From Parapedobacter pyrenivorans_A (lineage in GTDB: Bacteria > Bacteroidota > Bacteroidia > Sphingobacteriales > Sphingobacteriaceae): a stretch of DNA of 64,000 nucleotides. Where the stretch lies: positions 124,001 through 188,000 of the forward strand of contig NZ_JBHEUZ010000012.1 in assembly GCF_041925275.1 (NCBI RefSeq). The letters are read 5' to 3'. A program made the translations under genes and the position numbers. Shown piece after piece: positions 16,350-24,246 of the stretch (position 1 is its first letter; every line of letters begins with the position of its first letter). The notes under the pieces are model-generated. The model searched no databases, was not told the origin of the DNA, and saw only the letters and a list, made by a program, of their open reading frames with translations.

Positions 16350-17183
16350 ATGGGAAAAACCGTACATAAATACTTTACTATCAAGGATAAAACCGAGCCG
16401 CATCAGCACATTAAAATCGCGGAGTTTCGGAAAAATGTGCGTAAAACCAATCCCCATAAGCACAACAACTACTTTGAATTCGTTTTCCTGGTACGGGGCA
16501 GCGGTTCGCACACCATCGATGGTAGGGCGTATATCGTAAATCCCCCGGTTCTGTTCATTATTCGCAGAGATCAGGTGCATCATTGGGAGCTTGATGACGA
16601 GCCGGAAGGATATGTACTGATCATCAAAAAACAGTTCATCGATGATTGTGTTGACAAGGCATTGAAGGAATTCTTGTTGCGGATGAGCGGCCATAGTTGC
16701 TTTTATCTGGAAGACGCCACCCCCGTCACAGCGTTGTTCGGACTGTTGCTGGCTGAGTGGCAAAAACCGGCTCACGGAAACGCCGAGGTGACGGAAGGCT
16801 TGCTCAAGGCTCTTTTAGGAATTTCGTTGCAACAAGCACCCTATCCCAAGAAGCAGTCCAGGACCAAGACGGATATCTACCAGCGTTTTGAAGAGCTGCT
16901 CGGGCATACCGACACGCTTCATAACAGCGTGGCCCATTATGCGCTGTTGTTAAATACGACCCCTCAGAACCTGAACGCAGTCTGCCGCAGAGCAACCGGT
17001 GAGCCAGCGGCTTCGGTACTGGCGGCACACCTGCTGGGGGAGGCTAAACGTCTCCTGCTTTACACAGATCTAACCGTAGGGCAGATCGCGGCCCGTCTGA
17101 ATTTCAAAGATGGCTCACATTTCATCAAGTACTTCAGGCGACATATTGGATCTACCCCTCATGCCTTCCGGCAATTGGAATAG
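16350..17183 (+). CDS. AraC-family transcriptional regulator
   Basis: A 277-residue protein. Residues ~20-120 form a cupin-like sensor (NNYFEFVFLVRGSGSHTIDG, IIRRDQVHHWEL). The C-terminal ~100 residues are the double helix-turn-helix of AraC/XylS (LTVGQIAARLNFKDGSHFIKYFRRHIGSTPHAFRQ). It follows acr3 by three bases and its stop lies three bases from the stop of the convergent TonB-dependent receptor. The signal it senses is unknown; the neighbouring receptor is a possible target, although the genes are convergent rather than divergent. Confidence 0.88.
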   Translation: MGKTVHKYFTIKDKTEPHQHIKIAEFRKNVRKTNPHKHNNYFEFVFLVRGSGSHTIDGRAYIVNPPVLFIIRRDQVHHWELDDEPEGYVLIIKKQFIDDCVDKALKEFLLRMSGHSCFYLEDATPVTALFGLLLAEWQKPAHGNAEVTEGLLKALLGISLQQAPYPKKQSRTKTDIYQRFEELLGHTDTLHNSVAHYALLLNTTPQNLNAVCRRATGEPAASVLAAHLLGEAKRLLLYTDLTVGQIAARLNFKDGSHFIKYFRRHIGSTPHAFRQLE

Positions 17184-17185
17184 GC

Positions 17186-19642
17186 CTAGAACTCTTTCTC
17201 GCCGAATTCGCTAGCAGGTAACTTGATCTGTCGGGTTAGTCGGTTCAGGTTAAACGAAAGGTTGAGCATGATCACATCGGTTTCATAAATATAATTGGTT
17301 GTGGTATAAAAGTCAGGCGCCCACGTAGTAATCCGCTGCTCGTTGCTCGGCAAAATACCCATCCCGATGTTCTGCCATTGCACCAGTGCCGTCAGCGCAC
17401 CATCCATAAACGTATGCTTCAGCGAGAGATTGGGGGAAAGGAAACGTGAATCTTCCCCCTGTACGGTCGGTCTGGCAGACAGGTAATTGACGTTGCCCTG
17501 GATACTGAATTGCCTTGTCAGCTGAAAATTGACGTTGCCATTGATCGAATACACCCATGCTTGGTTCTCACGGGTTTCGACGTAATCCAAAACAATCCCG
17601 GTTGTGCGGCTATGGTACACGTTGGCGCCCAGGTACAACTGCGCCCATTTTGCCAGTGTATAATTGGTGCCGAACTCAAAGCCAATGCGGCTCGCCCGAT
17701 TGGCATTGGTAAAGACACGGTTCAGAATGGTATCGGCAAATACACTGTTGACACGTTGGATGGGATTTTTGATATCCTGAAAATAGGCCGTTGCAAAAAA
17801 TGAACCCTGTTTAAATTCGTTGATAATCCCGAGTTCAGCCAGGTAGATAAACTCAGGCAACAGATTTACGTCACCTTGTTCCAGTGTTTCCGAATGTTCC
17901 CGTTCGGGAATAGGGTTTAACTCAAAATTACTGGTACGTTGCACCCGCCGGCTTACACCGGCTTTGACCTTCCATCCGTCATCAAAATTATACAGCGCGC
18001 TGGCAGAAGGGAAAAAATTGTGCAATGCCAGTAGGTACCTATCATCATTGATGGAGTGGACATCCAAATCGCGATTGGCATATTCATAGCGCAGGCCACC
18101 GCTATATTCCAGCCGGGCGACCTTGCCCGAATACTGTGTGTATACCGAATGAATTTGGTTGATTGCCTTTACATCGCCCGTGAACTCAGGTGCTGTCGAG
18201 AAGCCGGTTTCACCGATTTCCTTTACCGAATATAAGAATTGTCCATCCTGGATATCCAACCGGTACTGATAGCCGCTTTCCAAAGTTCCTTGTCCGATGG
18301 GTATCGCAGCGTCAATTTTCCCACGGAATCCATCCAGCGGGTTCCGGTAAGTGCTTACCGTATTTTGTGTCGTATCGCCCGCCGCGATATTTCGGTTAAG
18401 GGTCGAGCCATTCAGGCCGGCATGTTCATAGAGCGTAGAAAAACTAAGCTTGGTGCCACTTGAAAAGGTATGGCTATAATCGAGATTACCCAAGAGAAAA
18501 TCACCCTGCTTATTCTGGAGGTTGGCATTGAAATACCGATGTCGTCCAATGACGGTACCGGTACCAACTTCAGTTGTGACGTTGTCATAATCAATGTCTG
18601 CAATCCGATCCTGGAATTTATGGCCGGCGAAGAAACCGGCGGATAGCTGGTTACGGGTGTTCGGCGTGAAGATGACGTTGAACCGCCCGCCGTAATTGTA
18701 TTTGTCGAAACTGCGTTCACCATAGGAGGGGAACGAAGTCTTTCGGCCGCCAATGATGGTAAAGACGTCCCCATCGCGGAGACCGGCATTGTCATTGCGG
18801 AGGTAGTTGGCGCTTGCCGAGATATCCCATTTGCCTTTCCGAAAGTTTGCCGTTACATCGGCGCCGTAGCGCTGCTGCCTTTCGGCATTGCCATAGTCAT
18901 TGGAGGATGGTGTTCCCCCCTGGATATTAGCGATAAGCGCAAATCCATCAGCCACCCCTTTTTTGACCGTCACATTAATGATACCGCCCCTGCCGTCGGG
19001 GTCGTATTTCGCTGAGGGCGAGGTAATCAATTCGACGTTTTCAACCTGGTTTGCCGGAAGCTGACTAAGGACTGTGGCCGCATCGGTCTGTACAGGTTTT
19101 CCGTTGACCAGCACGAGGAACCCCTGGGCACCCCGCATAGTGATTTGGCCCTGACCATCTACCGAAACCGACGGCATGTTACGGATCACGTCGATGGCCG
19201 TACCTCCCTTGGCAGCCTCGAATTGCTCCGCCCGGTAAACCTGCTTATCGATTTTGTTGACGCTTTGCAGCTGGCGACCCGTCACTTGCACTTCGTTGAG
19301 AAATTGCGGGTTCAATTTGAGTGCAATACGGCTCAAATCGACGACTTGTTTATCTCCAACCATTTGGCGCGATGATTCAGCAGTCTCATAACCTAAAAAT
19401 TGCAGCCGCACGAAGTAATCACCTGGCTTCACCTTATCAAATAAAAAGCTGCCGTCTGATCCGGAGAGCTGACCGTTAACCAGAGAGGAATCTTTGGCAA
19501 GATGCAATGACACGCTGACAAAAGCTAAGGGACTTTCGGCCATCTTATCAAAAGCGACACCTTTGACGGATCCTGTTTGTGCGATAAGCTCCCCTGTCAG
19601 TAAAACCAGTACGCAGGCGAGCAGCAGGTATATTTTCTTCAT
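17186..19642 (-). CDS. TonB-dependent outer-membrane receptor with carboxypeptidase-regulatory N-terminus
   Basis: An 818-residue protein: signal peptide (YLLLACVLVLLTGELIAQ), an Ig-like carboxypeptidase-regulatory domain (about 25-110, GSVKGVAFDKMAESPLAFVS), a plug domain (AIDVIRNMPSVSVDGQGQIT; GAQGFLVLVNGKPV; VENVELITSPSAKYDPDGRG) and a large outer-membrane beta-barrel. This layout is the 'outer membrane beta-barrel family' type rather than SusC, and no SusD partner is nearby. The substrate is unknown. It is monocistronic and convergent with the AraC regulator. A TAACTTTG box lies about 47 bases upstream of the start. Confidence 0.92.
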   Translation of the reverse strand: MKKIYLLLACVLVLLTGELIAQTGSVKGVAFDKMAESPLAFVSVSLHLAKDSSLVNGQLSGSDGSFLFDKVKPGDYFVRLQFLGYETAESSRQMVGDKQVVDLSRIALKLNPQFLNEVQVTGRQLQSVNKIDKQVYRAEQFEAAKGGTAIDVIRNMPSVSVDGQGQITMRGAQGFLVLVNGKPVQTDAATVLSQLPANQVENVELITSPSAKYDPDGRGGIINVTVKKGVADGFALIANIQGGTPSSNDYGNAERQQRYGADVTANFRKGKWDISASANYLRNDNAGLRDGDVFTIIGGRKTSFPSYGERSFDKYNYGGRFNVIFTPNTRNQLSAGFFAGHKFQDRIADIDYDNVTTEVGTGTVIGRHRYFNANLQNKQGDFLLGNLDYSHTFSSGTKLSFSTLYEHAGLNGSTLNRNIAAGDTTQNTVSTYRNPLDGFRGKIDAAIPIGQGTLESGYQYRLDIQDGQFLYSVKEIGETGFSTAPEFTGDVKAINQIHSVYTQYSGKVARLEYSGGLRYEYANRDLDVHSINDDRYLLALHNFFPSASALYNFDDGWKVKAGVSRRVQRTSNFELNPIPEREHSETLEQGDVNLLPEFIYLAELGIINEFKQGSFFATAYFQDIKNPIQRVNSVFADTILNRVFTNANRASRIGFEFGTNYTLAKWAQLYLGANVYHSRTTGIVLDYVETRENQAWVYSINGNVNFQLTRQFSIQGNVNYLSARPTVQGEDSRFLSPNLSLKHTFMDGALTALVQWQNIGMGILPSNEQRITTWAPDFYTTTNYIYETDVIMLNLSFNLNRLTRQIKLPASEFGEKEF

Positions 19643-19688
19643 TCTCTGTCCGAGATGATGTTGATAGCTAATTAAATATTGAACGCAG

Positions 19689-19696
19689 CAAAGTTA
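19689..19696 (-). promoter_or_regulatory. -7 box of TonB-dependent receptor gene
   Basis: TAACTTTG on the minus strand matches the TAnnTTTG consensus; no good TTG is seen 19-20 bases upstream, so the assignment is tentative. Confidence 0.45.
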
Positions 19697-19832
19697 ATTG
19701 GATAACCTGTCGATTTATGGTTTATTTGAAAATATGGCGGTACAAACCAAACGTAAAGGAGTCTGTCTGAATTGGTCACGGCAGGTAAAGTTACTAGGTA
19801 ATGATAGTGTCGATTTTGTTGTAAAATTCGCT

Positions 19833-19877
19833 CTTGAATTGCCTTTAAAGTGGGTTTATTCGGATTATAATACCGAG
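19833..19877 (+). repeat. 45-base repeat, copy A (gene fragment)
   Basis: Matches 22851-22895 at 42 of 45 bases. In frame it encodes LELPLKWVYSDYNTE followed by a stop, while copy B encodes LELPLKWVSSDYNTK and continues for 25 more codons. Copy A is therefore a truncated relic of the same gene family. Confidence 0.7.
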
Positions 19878-19902
19878 TAATTATTTTTAGCGAATTACGG
19901 CA

Positions 19903-19921
19903 CTATTCTTAGTGGTAGGGG
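19903..19921. repeat. possible att relic resembling tRNA-fMet 3' flank
   Basis: CTATTCTTAGTGGTAGGGG matches CTATTCTTGGTGGTAGCGGGG at 23054-23074, which covers the 3' end of the tRNA-fMet gene and its flank, with one substitution and one or two missing bases. It could be a decayed integration site or chance. Confidence 0.35.
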
Positions 19922-19931
19922 AACTTTACAA

Positions 19932-19991
19932 ATGTCAAACTTTTTAGCCGACTACGAAGCCATTATGGATACGAATAACTTCTTCGAATAA
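19932..19991 (+). repeat. 19-residue microORF repeat, copy 2
   Basis: Encodes MSNFLADYEAIMDTNNFFE and a stop; diverged counterpart of 13589-13648. The two copies lie on either side of the arsenic/AraC/receptor block. Confidence 0.5.
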
Positions 19992-20088
19992 ACACGTTGT
20001 TCAATCAGTCTGTTTCTACGTCGGAGGCAGTTTTTTTGACCCCAATATGCAAATACAAAGGATTTGTCATAGGACAACCATAACCAAG

Positions 20089-20541
20089 TCATTGGTGCAA
20101 GCTTGCACACTCCTTTTCCAATATACCGTGTATAACGATAGGTGGCTTTGTCCACCTTTGAATGGTCGCATCCAACAGCAGCGGTAATTGGGAACTGAAT
20201 CCGCCGATCTCACCTGTTGTAAGTCCAATGACGACCATTGGTATTTTCGTATGTCGTATCACATAGGAGCACATAATACACGGCTCATGTGTGGTATACA
20301 TAATGCAATCTGATAGGTCCTGTTTTTCAATCTGTTTTGTGGCATGGCGTATGGCTTCGATCTCGGCGTGGAAGGTAATGTCCCCGTGTGCTTTTCCGCC
20401 TTCAATCCCTTCCCCGATGACGGTGCCGTTCTGAACGATTATCGAACCGACTGGACTCTCTCCACGTTGCCGGGCAATTTTGGCGAGGTTTATGCATATA
20501 CCCATGTAGGATTCGTGTTGCTTTAATTTTATATTTTCCAT
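20089..20541 (-). CDS. nucleoside/nucleotide deaminase (cytidine deaminase-like fold)
   Basis: A 150-residue zinc-dependent deaminase. The catalytic motif is FHAEIEAI (HAE) and the second zinc motif is HEPCIMCSYV (PCxxC). Length and motif spacing match guanine/cytosine/tRNA-adenosine deaminase relatives; the substrate cannot be fixed from sequence. It is the last gene of the minus-strand unit that starts with DoxX, 72 bases after the flavin reductase-like gene. A housekeeping TadA is encoded separately at 51833, so this copy probably acts on a free base or nucleoside. Confidence 0.85.
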   Translation of the reverse strand: MENIKLKQHESYMGICINLAKIARQRGESPVGSIIVQNGTVIGEGIEGGKAHGDITFHAEIEAIRHATKQIEKQDLSDCIMYTTHEPCIMCSYVIRHTKIPMVVIGLTTGEIGGFSSQLPLLLDATIQRWTKPPIVIHGILEKECASLHQ

Positions 20542-20613
20542 ACGGACAGTTGCTACAAAAAACTGTTACAAAGCGGCGCCAACAGTTGAAACAACAACCT
20601 TACATGATAGTTG

Positions 20614-21279
20614 TCAAAACGTCTCTTTCACAATCGCACCACCTGTTATTCCCAGGGAGGAGAGCTGTTGTTCAACGGCCTGCATCATGGGGTCGGGCCC
20701 GCAGAGGTAGACATGTTCCAGGTGTCCGTCCATATATTGTTTAATCAAATCCGCCGAGATGTAACCATGCCGAAAGTCCGCGTTTTCTTCATCAGATAGT
20801 ACATTGATGAAGTTGTCGCCCAACAGCCGGCTGAACCAATCTTCAAGGATAATATCCGCTTTGGTTTTATTGGCAAAGATAAGTTTATTATTACCGATTC
20901 TGTTTTCCTTTTCAAGCTGTTTCAGGATGGCAATGAAAGGTGTGACACCGGCACCGCCTGCAATGAAAATACCCTCGCCTTTATAGGCGATATCTCCAAA
21001 AATATCGTGGATAATCAATTCATCCCCTTCGGTAAGTGAAAGCAATTGTCCGGTTACGCCATGGCGTGCAGGATAAGTTTTGATTGTAAACGCAATGTGA
21101 TCATCGTCTGGCAGGGAAGTAAATGTAAATGCCCTCATTTCCTGCTCCCAGCCCTGCTTGCCGATGGATATATCTGCAGCCTGCCCGGGGGTATAGGTTA
21201 TTCCAGCTGGTTTCTCGGCGGTTATCCCCAGCACATCATGCGTGAGGTGTACGGTAGATAATATTTTAATGCGCTCCAT
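20614..21279 (-). CDS. ferredoxin/flavodoxin-NADP reductase-like flavoprotein
   Basis: A 221-residue protein with the FNR two-domain layout. The FAD-binding part shows RAFTFTSLP (RxYS-type motif), and the NAD(P)-binding part shows IAGGAGVTPFIAIL and YLCGPDPMM. There is no 2Fe-2S or flavodoxin domain, so it needs a separate electron partner. Its start overlaps the broken folE by 14 bases, and it belongs to the DoxX / sigma / folE / deaminase unit. Whether it serves redox defence or a biosynthetic reductase is not known. Confidence 0.85.
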   Translation of the reverse strand: MERIKILSTVHLTHDVLGITAEKPAGITYTPGQAADISIGKQGWEQEMRAFTFTSLPDDDHIAFTIKTYPARHGVTGQLLSLTEGDELIIHDIFGDIAYKGEGIFIAGGAGVTPFIAILKQLEKENRIGNNKLIFANKTKADIILEDWFSRLLGDNFINVLSDEENADFRHGYISADLIKQYMDGHLEHVYLCGPDPMMQAVEQQLSSLGITGGAIVKETF

Positions 21280-21660
21280 TGTATATTATATTAGTATCGT
21301 GTATATGTGATAAAAATTCTTGTTTTATAGCTTGATCCTCGAATTGCCCCGAGTAACTGGCTGTGACGGTGCGGCTGTTGGTGTCTTTGATGCCCCTCGA
21401 TGCTACACACAGATGGTCGGCCTCTATAACGACCCCCACATCGTTATGCCGCAAGGCTTCTTTCATTGCGGATGAGATCTGCATGGTCAGCCGTTCCTGC
21501 ACCTGCGGGCGTTTGGCGTAATACTGTACCAACCGGTTGATCTTGGATAGGCCGATGACCTTGTCGTAGGGAATATAGGCGACGTGTAATCGGCGCGAAG
21601 CGGTGTATCCGTTACGGTATTGACCGGATTGATGGTTGTAATTTCCTGCATAGATAGCAT
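21266..21660 (-). pseudogene. folE: GTP cyclohydrolase I (folE), internally deleted and out of frame
   Basis: The N-terminal fragment starts at the ATG at 21660 and encodes MQEITTINPVNTVTDTPLRAD, ending in the TPxRxD motif found near the start of Bacteroidota FolE. The C-terminal fragment, in another frame from 21592, encodes HVAYIPYDKVIGLSKINRL, RPQVQERL and HLCVASRG, the typical second half of FolE. About 85-95 central residues, including the CEHH zinc/catalytic segment, are missing. The junction falls on GCCGAT (21589-21594), which would occur on both sides of the lost segment, suggesting deletion between short direct repeats. The remaining 88-codon frame is unlikely to be active. Its stop overlaps the next gene. 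Confidence 0.85.
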
Positions 21661-21662
21661 AA

Positions 21663-22310
21663 TCAAAGTCCGTTTATTTCCTTCATGACATTTTCCACCA
21701 TAGCATCGCAGTAAATCAGGTTGAACTCGAACAGTTCACTGGCGGAATAGGTCTTTTCTATTTCACCGCGCAGCATAGTCTTTGCCCTGTTTAACCGTAC
21801 CTTTACATTAGCCTTGCTGATGTGGAGCATTTCGGCGGTTTCCGCCACATTCAGTCCGTTTATCTCCCGCAGCGAGAAGACCATCCGATAATCAAGGGGG
21901 ATTTTCCCAAGCGCGTTTTCAATAATATGCCCCAATTCATGGTTCTGGACGATGCTGTCCGTATCGCTGTGAGTATGGGTAAACATGGGTGTCGATTGGT
22001 CGTTTACATCCTGCATGACTTCGTTCTTAAAACCTGACTTTTCCTTTTTCCGGTAGCAGTTATTCATCATGATACGGATAATCCATGTTTTGAAATTAGC
22101 GCGGCCTTCAAACTGCGACAGACTCCTGTATGCGTCAATAAAGGTTTCCTGCATGAGGTCCTGCGTGTCCTGGTGATTGTAGTTGTATGACCGGCCGATT
22201 TTGTACAGATAAGGGTTGAACCGCCGAACAATAATTTCATAGAGGGCCTTTTCGCCGCCCATAACCCGCCAAATGATTTCTGCTTCGGTTAATTTTTCAG
22301 ATGGGACCAT
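21663..22310 (-). CDS. RNA polymerase sigma factor, ECF type
   Basis: A 215-residue sigma factor with region 2 (YKIGRSYNYNHQDTQDLMQE, TFIDAYRSLSQFEGRANFKT, WIIRIMMNNCYRKK) and region 4 (LREINGLNVAETAEMLHISK, VKVRLNRAKTML). It starts two bases after the DoxX stop, so the two are coupled. No anti-sigma gene is adjacent. The C-terminal ~35 residues beyond region 4 contain a Cys (YCDAMVENVM) and could be regulatory. It may control its own operon of redox-related genes. Confidence 0.88.
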   Translation of the reverse strand: MVPSEKLTEAEIIWRVMGGEKALYEIIVRRFNPYLYKIGRSYNYNHQDTQDLMQETFIDAYRSLSQFEGRANFKTWIIRIMMNNCYRKKEKSGFKNEVMQDVNDQSTPMFTHTHSDTDSIVQNHELGHIIENALGKIPLDYRMVFSLREINGLNVAETAEMLHISKANVKVRLNRAKTMLRGEIEKTYSASELFEFNLIYCDAMVENVMKEINGL

Positions 22311-22312
22311 GT

Positions 22313-22696
22313 TTATGCTACTATTTTGGCAATCCTCGCCATTGACAGGGCAGCGATTGCCATCACCAGGTCACGCACAGCAACATCCACATAATTGAAG
22401 CCGGCCAATAGCGTGAGGGCGATGACGGTGAGCCACGCAGCCACAATGTATCCGCCAATCTCGGGTTTTTTTAGCACAATGAGGCCGGCAACGATTTCAA
22501 TAATGCCCACAACCATCATAAAGGTTGCTGCTGAAAATGGCAGGAGGCTAGCCATTGACGGGTTCAGGTACTGGTCCCAGTGGGTAAGCAGGTTGGTAAA
22601 TTTGTCCGCCCCCGCTACGATGGGTACGATAACAAAGGTGTACTTTAACAGGTTGAATGTTTGTTTTAACGATTGCTGTGCATTTTTCGATTCCAT
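22313..22696 (-). CDS. DoxX-like membrane protein
   Basis: A 127-residue protein with four predicted transmembrane helices, for example FVIVPIVAGADKFTN near the N-terminus, LLPFSAATFMMVVGIIEIVA and IVAAWLTVIALTLLAGF. The layout matches the DoxX/DoxD-like superfamily of small inner-membrane proteins, some linked to redox stress. It is the first gene of the minus-strand unit containing the sigma factor and the broken folE. Start at the ATG at 22696. Confidence 0.75.
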   Translation of the reverse strand: MESKNAQQSLKQTFNLLKYTFVIVPIVAGADKFTNLLTHWDQYLNPSMASLLPFSAATFMMVVGIIEIVAGLIVLKKPEIGGYIVAAWLTVIALTLLAGFNYVDVAVRDLVMAIAALSMARIAKIVA

Positions 22697-22730
22697 GACT
22701 TTTCGTATTTATATGTTACTGGATGGTTAG

Positions 22731-22973
22731 GGTGAACATGGACCAGAAAGGTTACAAAAAAGCCACGAGTCCTTAAAAGAAGTCGTTACATCTACTATTG
22801 ATGCAAGCGGAAAATATAGCTATGGCAAGGGTATATGCTACATACGGGGTCTTGAATTGCCTTTAAAGTGGGTTTCTTCGGATTATAACACCAAGCAACG
22901 CACCCAGTTTTACGCTGCCCTTCAGGCATTAGTTACAGCACGAAAACAGGTAAAAGTCGAACCACAGAAATAA
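22731..22973 (+). pseudogene. 3' remnant of an unrecognised accessory gene
   Basis: An open frame without a start codon (bounded upstream by TAG at 22728) reads SLKEVVTSTIDASGKYSYG, ICYIRGLELPLKWVSSDYNT and QFYAALQALVTARKQ before a TAA at 22971. Its composition looks like real protein. Part of it (22851-22895) recurs at 19833-19877 with 93 percent identity. I do not recognise the family. Location just beyond the 3' end of tRNA-fMet suggests a leftover from an integrated element. Confidence 0.6.
22851..22895 (+). repeat. 45-base repeat, copy B
   Basis: Counterpart of 19833-19877 with three substitutions in 45 bases, inside the 3' gene remnant. Confidence 0.7.
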
Positions 22974-23015
22974 ATCCGTTGCTTTTTGTATATTGCTTGT
23001 TGTTAGTGATTTGTG

Positions 23016-23053
23016 ACAAAAAGAAAAGGCTTTCAGATGTACATCTAAAAGCC
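23016..23053 (-). terminator. terminator of tRNA-fMet
   Basis: A long hairpin at 23028-23053 (GGCTTT..AGATG / CATCT..AAAGCC) followed on the minus strand by a T-rich stretch. It starts ten bases past the tRNA 3' end. Confidence 0.8.
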
Positions 23054-23063
23054 CTATTCTTGG

Positions 23064-23139
<76 letters not shown>

Positions 23140-23209
23140 CTATCGTTTCTTTATGTTGAACCCCTGCAATCGCTGCGGGCTTTTTCAATTCTTTTTCCGA
23201 ATTGGACTG

Positions 23210-23240
23210 CAAAGATATAATTTGTTTCTTTGCAAAGCAA
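23210..23240 (-). promoter_or_regulatory. promoter of tRNA-fMet
   Basis: On the minus strand TTG (23238-23240), 20 bases, then TATCTTTG (23210-23217), about 70 bases before the mature tRNA. A short leader to be removed by RNase P is implied. The box lies inside the divergent era upstream region. Confidence 0.65.
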
Positions 23241-23255
23241 ATAAGATTGAAAAAA

Positions 23256-24134
23256 ATGCCATACAAAGCAGGTTTCGTTAGTATTATCGGAAAGCCCAAC
23301 GCGGGTAAGTCTACCTTAATGAACGCGTTGGTGGGTGAGAAGATGTCGATCATCACCCCCAAAGCCCAGACCACCCGACATCGCATTATTGGCATTGTCA
23401 ACGAGCCGGAATACCAGGTTGTTTTTTCGGATACGCCCGGTGTAATTAAACCGGCGTATACATTGCAAGCATCCATGATGAATGCGGTGCAGGGGTCATT
23501 AATTGATGCAGATATCATCTTATTGGTTACCGATATACACGAACGGTACGATGAAAGCGATATCATCGAAAAACTCAAGAAAACGGAATCGCCGGTAGCC
23601 GTACTGATTAATAAAATCGACAAGTCCACGGCAGAGGAGGTGCAAAACAAGATCCGTTACTGGCAAGAGACGGTAGCTCCGAAGGTAACCTTGGCCATAT
23701 CTGCGCTGCACGACCATAACATCCAGGCGGTGATGCAGTTTATCCTCGACCATCTGCCGGAGCACCCTCCTTATTACGAGAAAGATGCTCTTACTGACAA
23801 GAATGAGCGTTTTTTCGTCTCGGAGATTATCCGCGAGAAAGTATTTAAATTGTACGAAAAGGAAATCCCTTACAGCACGGAAGTGGTTATTACCGCATTC
23901 AAAGAAGAGGAGCATATCACCCGCATAAGCGCTGAAATCATTGTCGAACGCGATTCGCAAAAGAACATCATCATTGGCAAGGGGGGTATCATGATTAAAA
24001 AGGTAGGTACCTATGCGCGGCAAGACATCGAGGAATTTCTGCAAACAAAGGTGTTCTTGGAGCTTTTTGTGAAAGTAATCCCCGATTGGCGGAAAAAAGA
24101 TAACTACCTGAAGCGGTTTGGTTATGAGCGGTAG
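23256..24134 (+). CDS. era: GTPase Era
   Basis: A 292-residue ribosome-assembly GTPase that binds the 3' end of 16S rRNA. G1 is GKPNAGKST, G2 lies near ITPKAQTTRHRI, G3 is DTPGV, G4 is NKID, and the C-terminal KH domain contains IIVERDSQKNIIIGKGG. The frame is open to 23202, but the ATG at 23256 (MPYKAGFVSIIG) matches the family. It precedes rpsP, which has a separate promoter. Confidence 0.97.
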   Translation: MPYKAGFVSIIGKPNAGKSTLMNALVGEKMSIITPKAQTTRHRIIGIVNEPEYQVVFSDTPGVIKPAYTLQASMMNAVQGSLIDADIILLVTDIHERYDESDIIEKLKKTESPVAVLINKIDKSTAEEVQNKIRYWQETVAPKVTLAISALHDHNIQAVMQFILDHLPEHPPYYEKDALTDKNERFFVSEIIREKVFKLYEKEIPYSTEVVITAFKEEEHITRISAEIIVERDSQKNIIIGKGGIMIKKVGTYARQDIEEFLQTKVFLELFVKVIPDWRKKDNYLKRFGYER

Positions 24135-24180
24135 GCCGAAAAATAAAATGCGCGGAATGCTTAGTTATCAAATAATTAAT

Positions 24181-24188
24181 TATCTTTG
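24181..24188 (+). promoter_or_regulatory. -7 box of rpsP promoter
   Basis: TATCTTTG, an exact TAnnTTTG match, about 60 bases before rpsP. The -33 element is weak (TTA near 24161), so the leader between this box and rpsP is about 55 bases. Confidence 0.55.
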
Positions 24189-24246
24189 CAGCCCCGCAGC
24201 AAAACGCTACCGGGGACTATGTTGGATACATAATTAACAAAAAAGA

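Larger units (their letters stand above)
19643..20088 (+). other. 446-base gap with gene fragments and repeats
   Basis: No intact gene is seen. The stretch holds the receptor promoter, a 45-base segment (19833-19877) shared with 22851-22895, a sequence resembling the tRNA-fMet 3' flank (19903-19921) and the second copy of the 19-residue microORF (19932-19991). An open frame at 19698-19880 (60 codons) includes the shared segment but does not look like a complete gene. Confidence 0.6.
22697..23063. other. gap with gene relic and tRNA terminator
   Basis: This stretch contains the DoxX upstream region, a plus-strand gene remnant (22731-22973) and the tRNA terminator. I see no complete gene. Confidence 0.6.
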
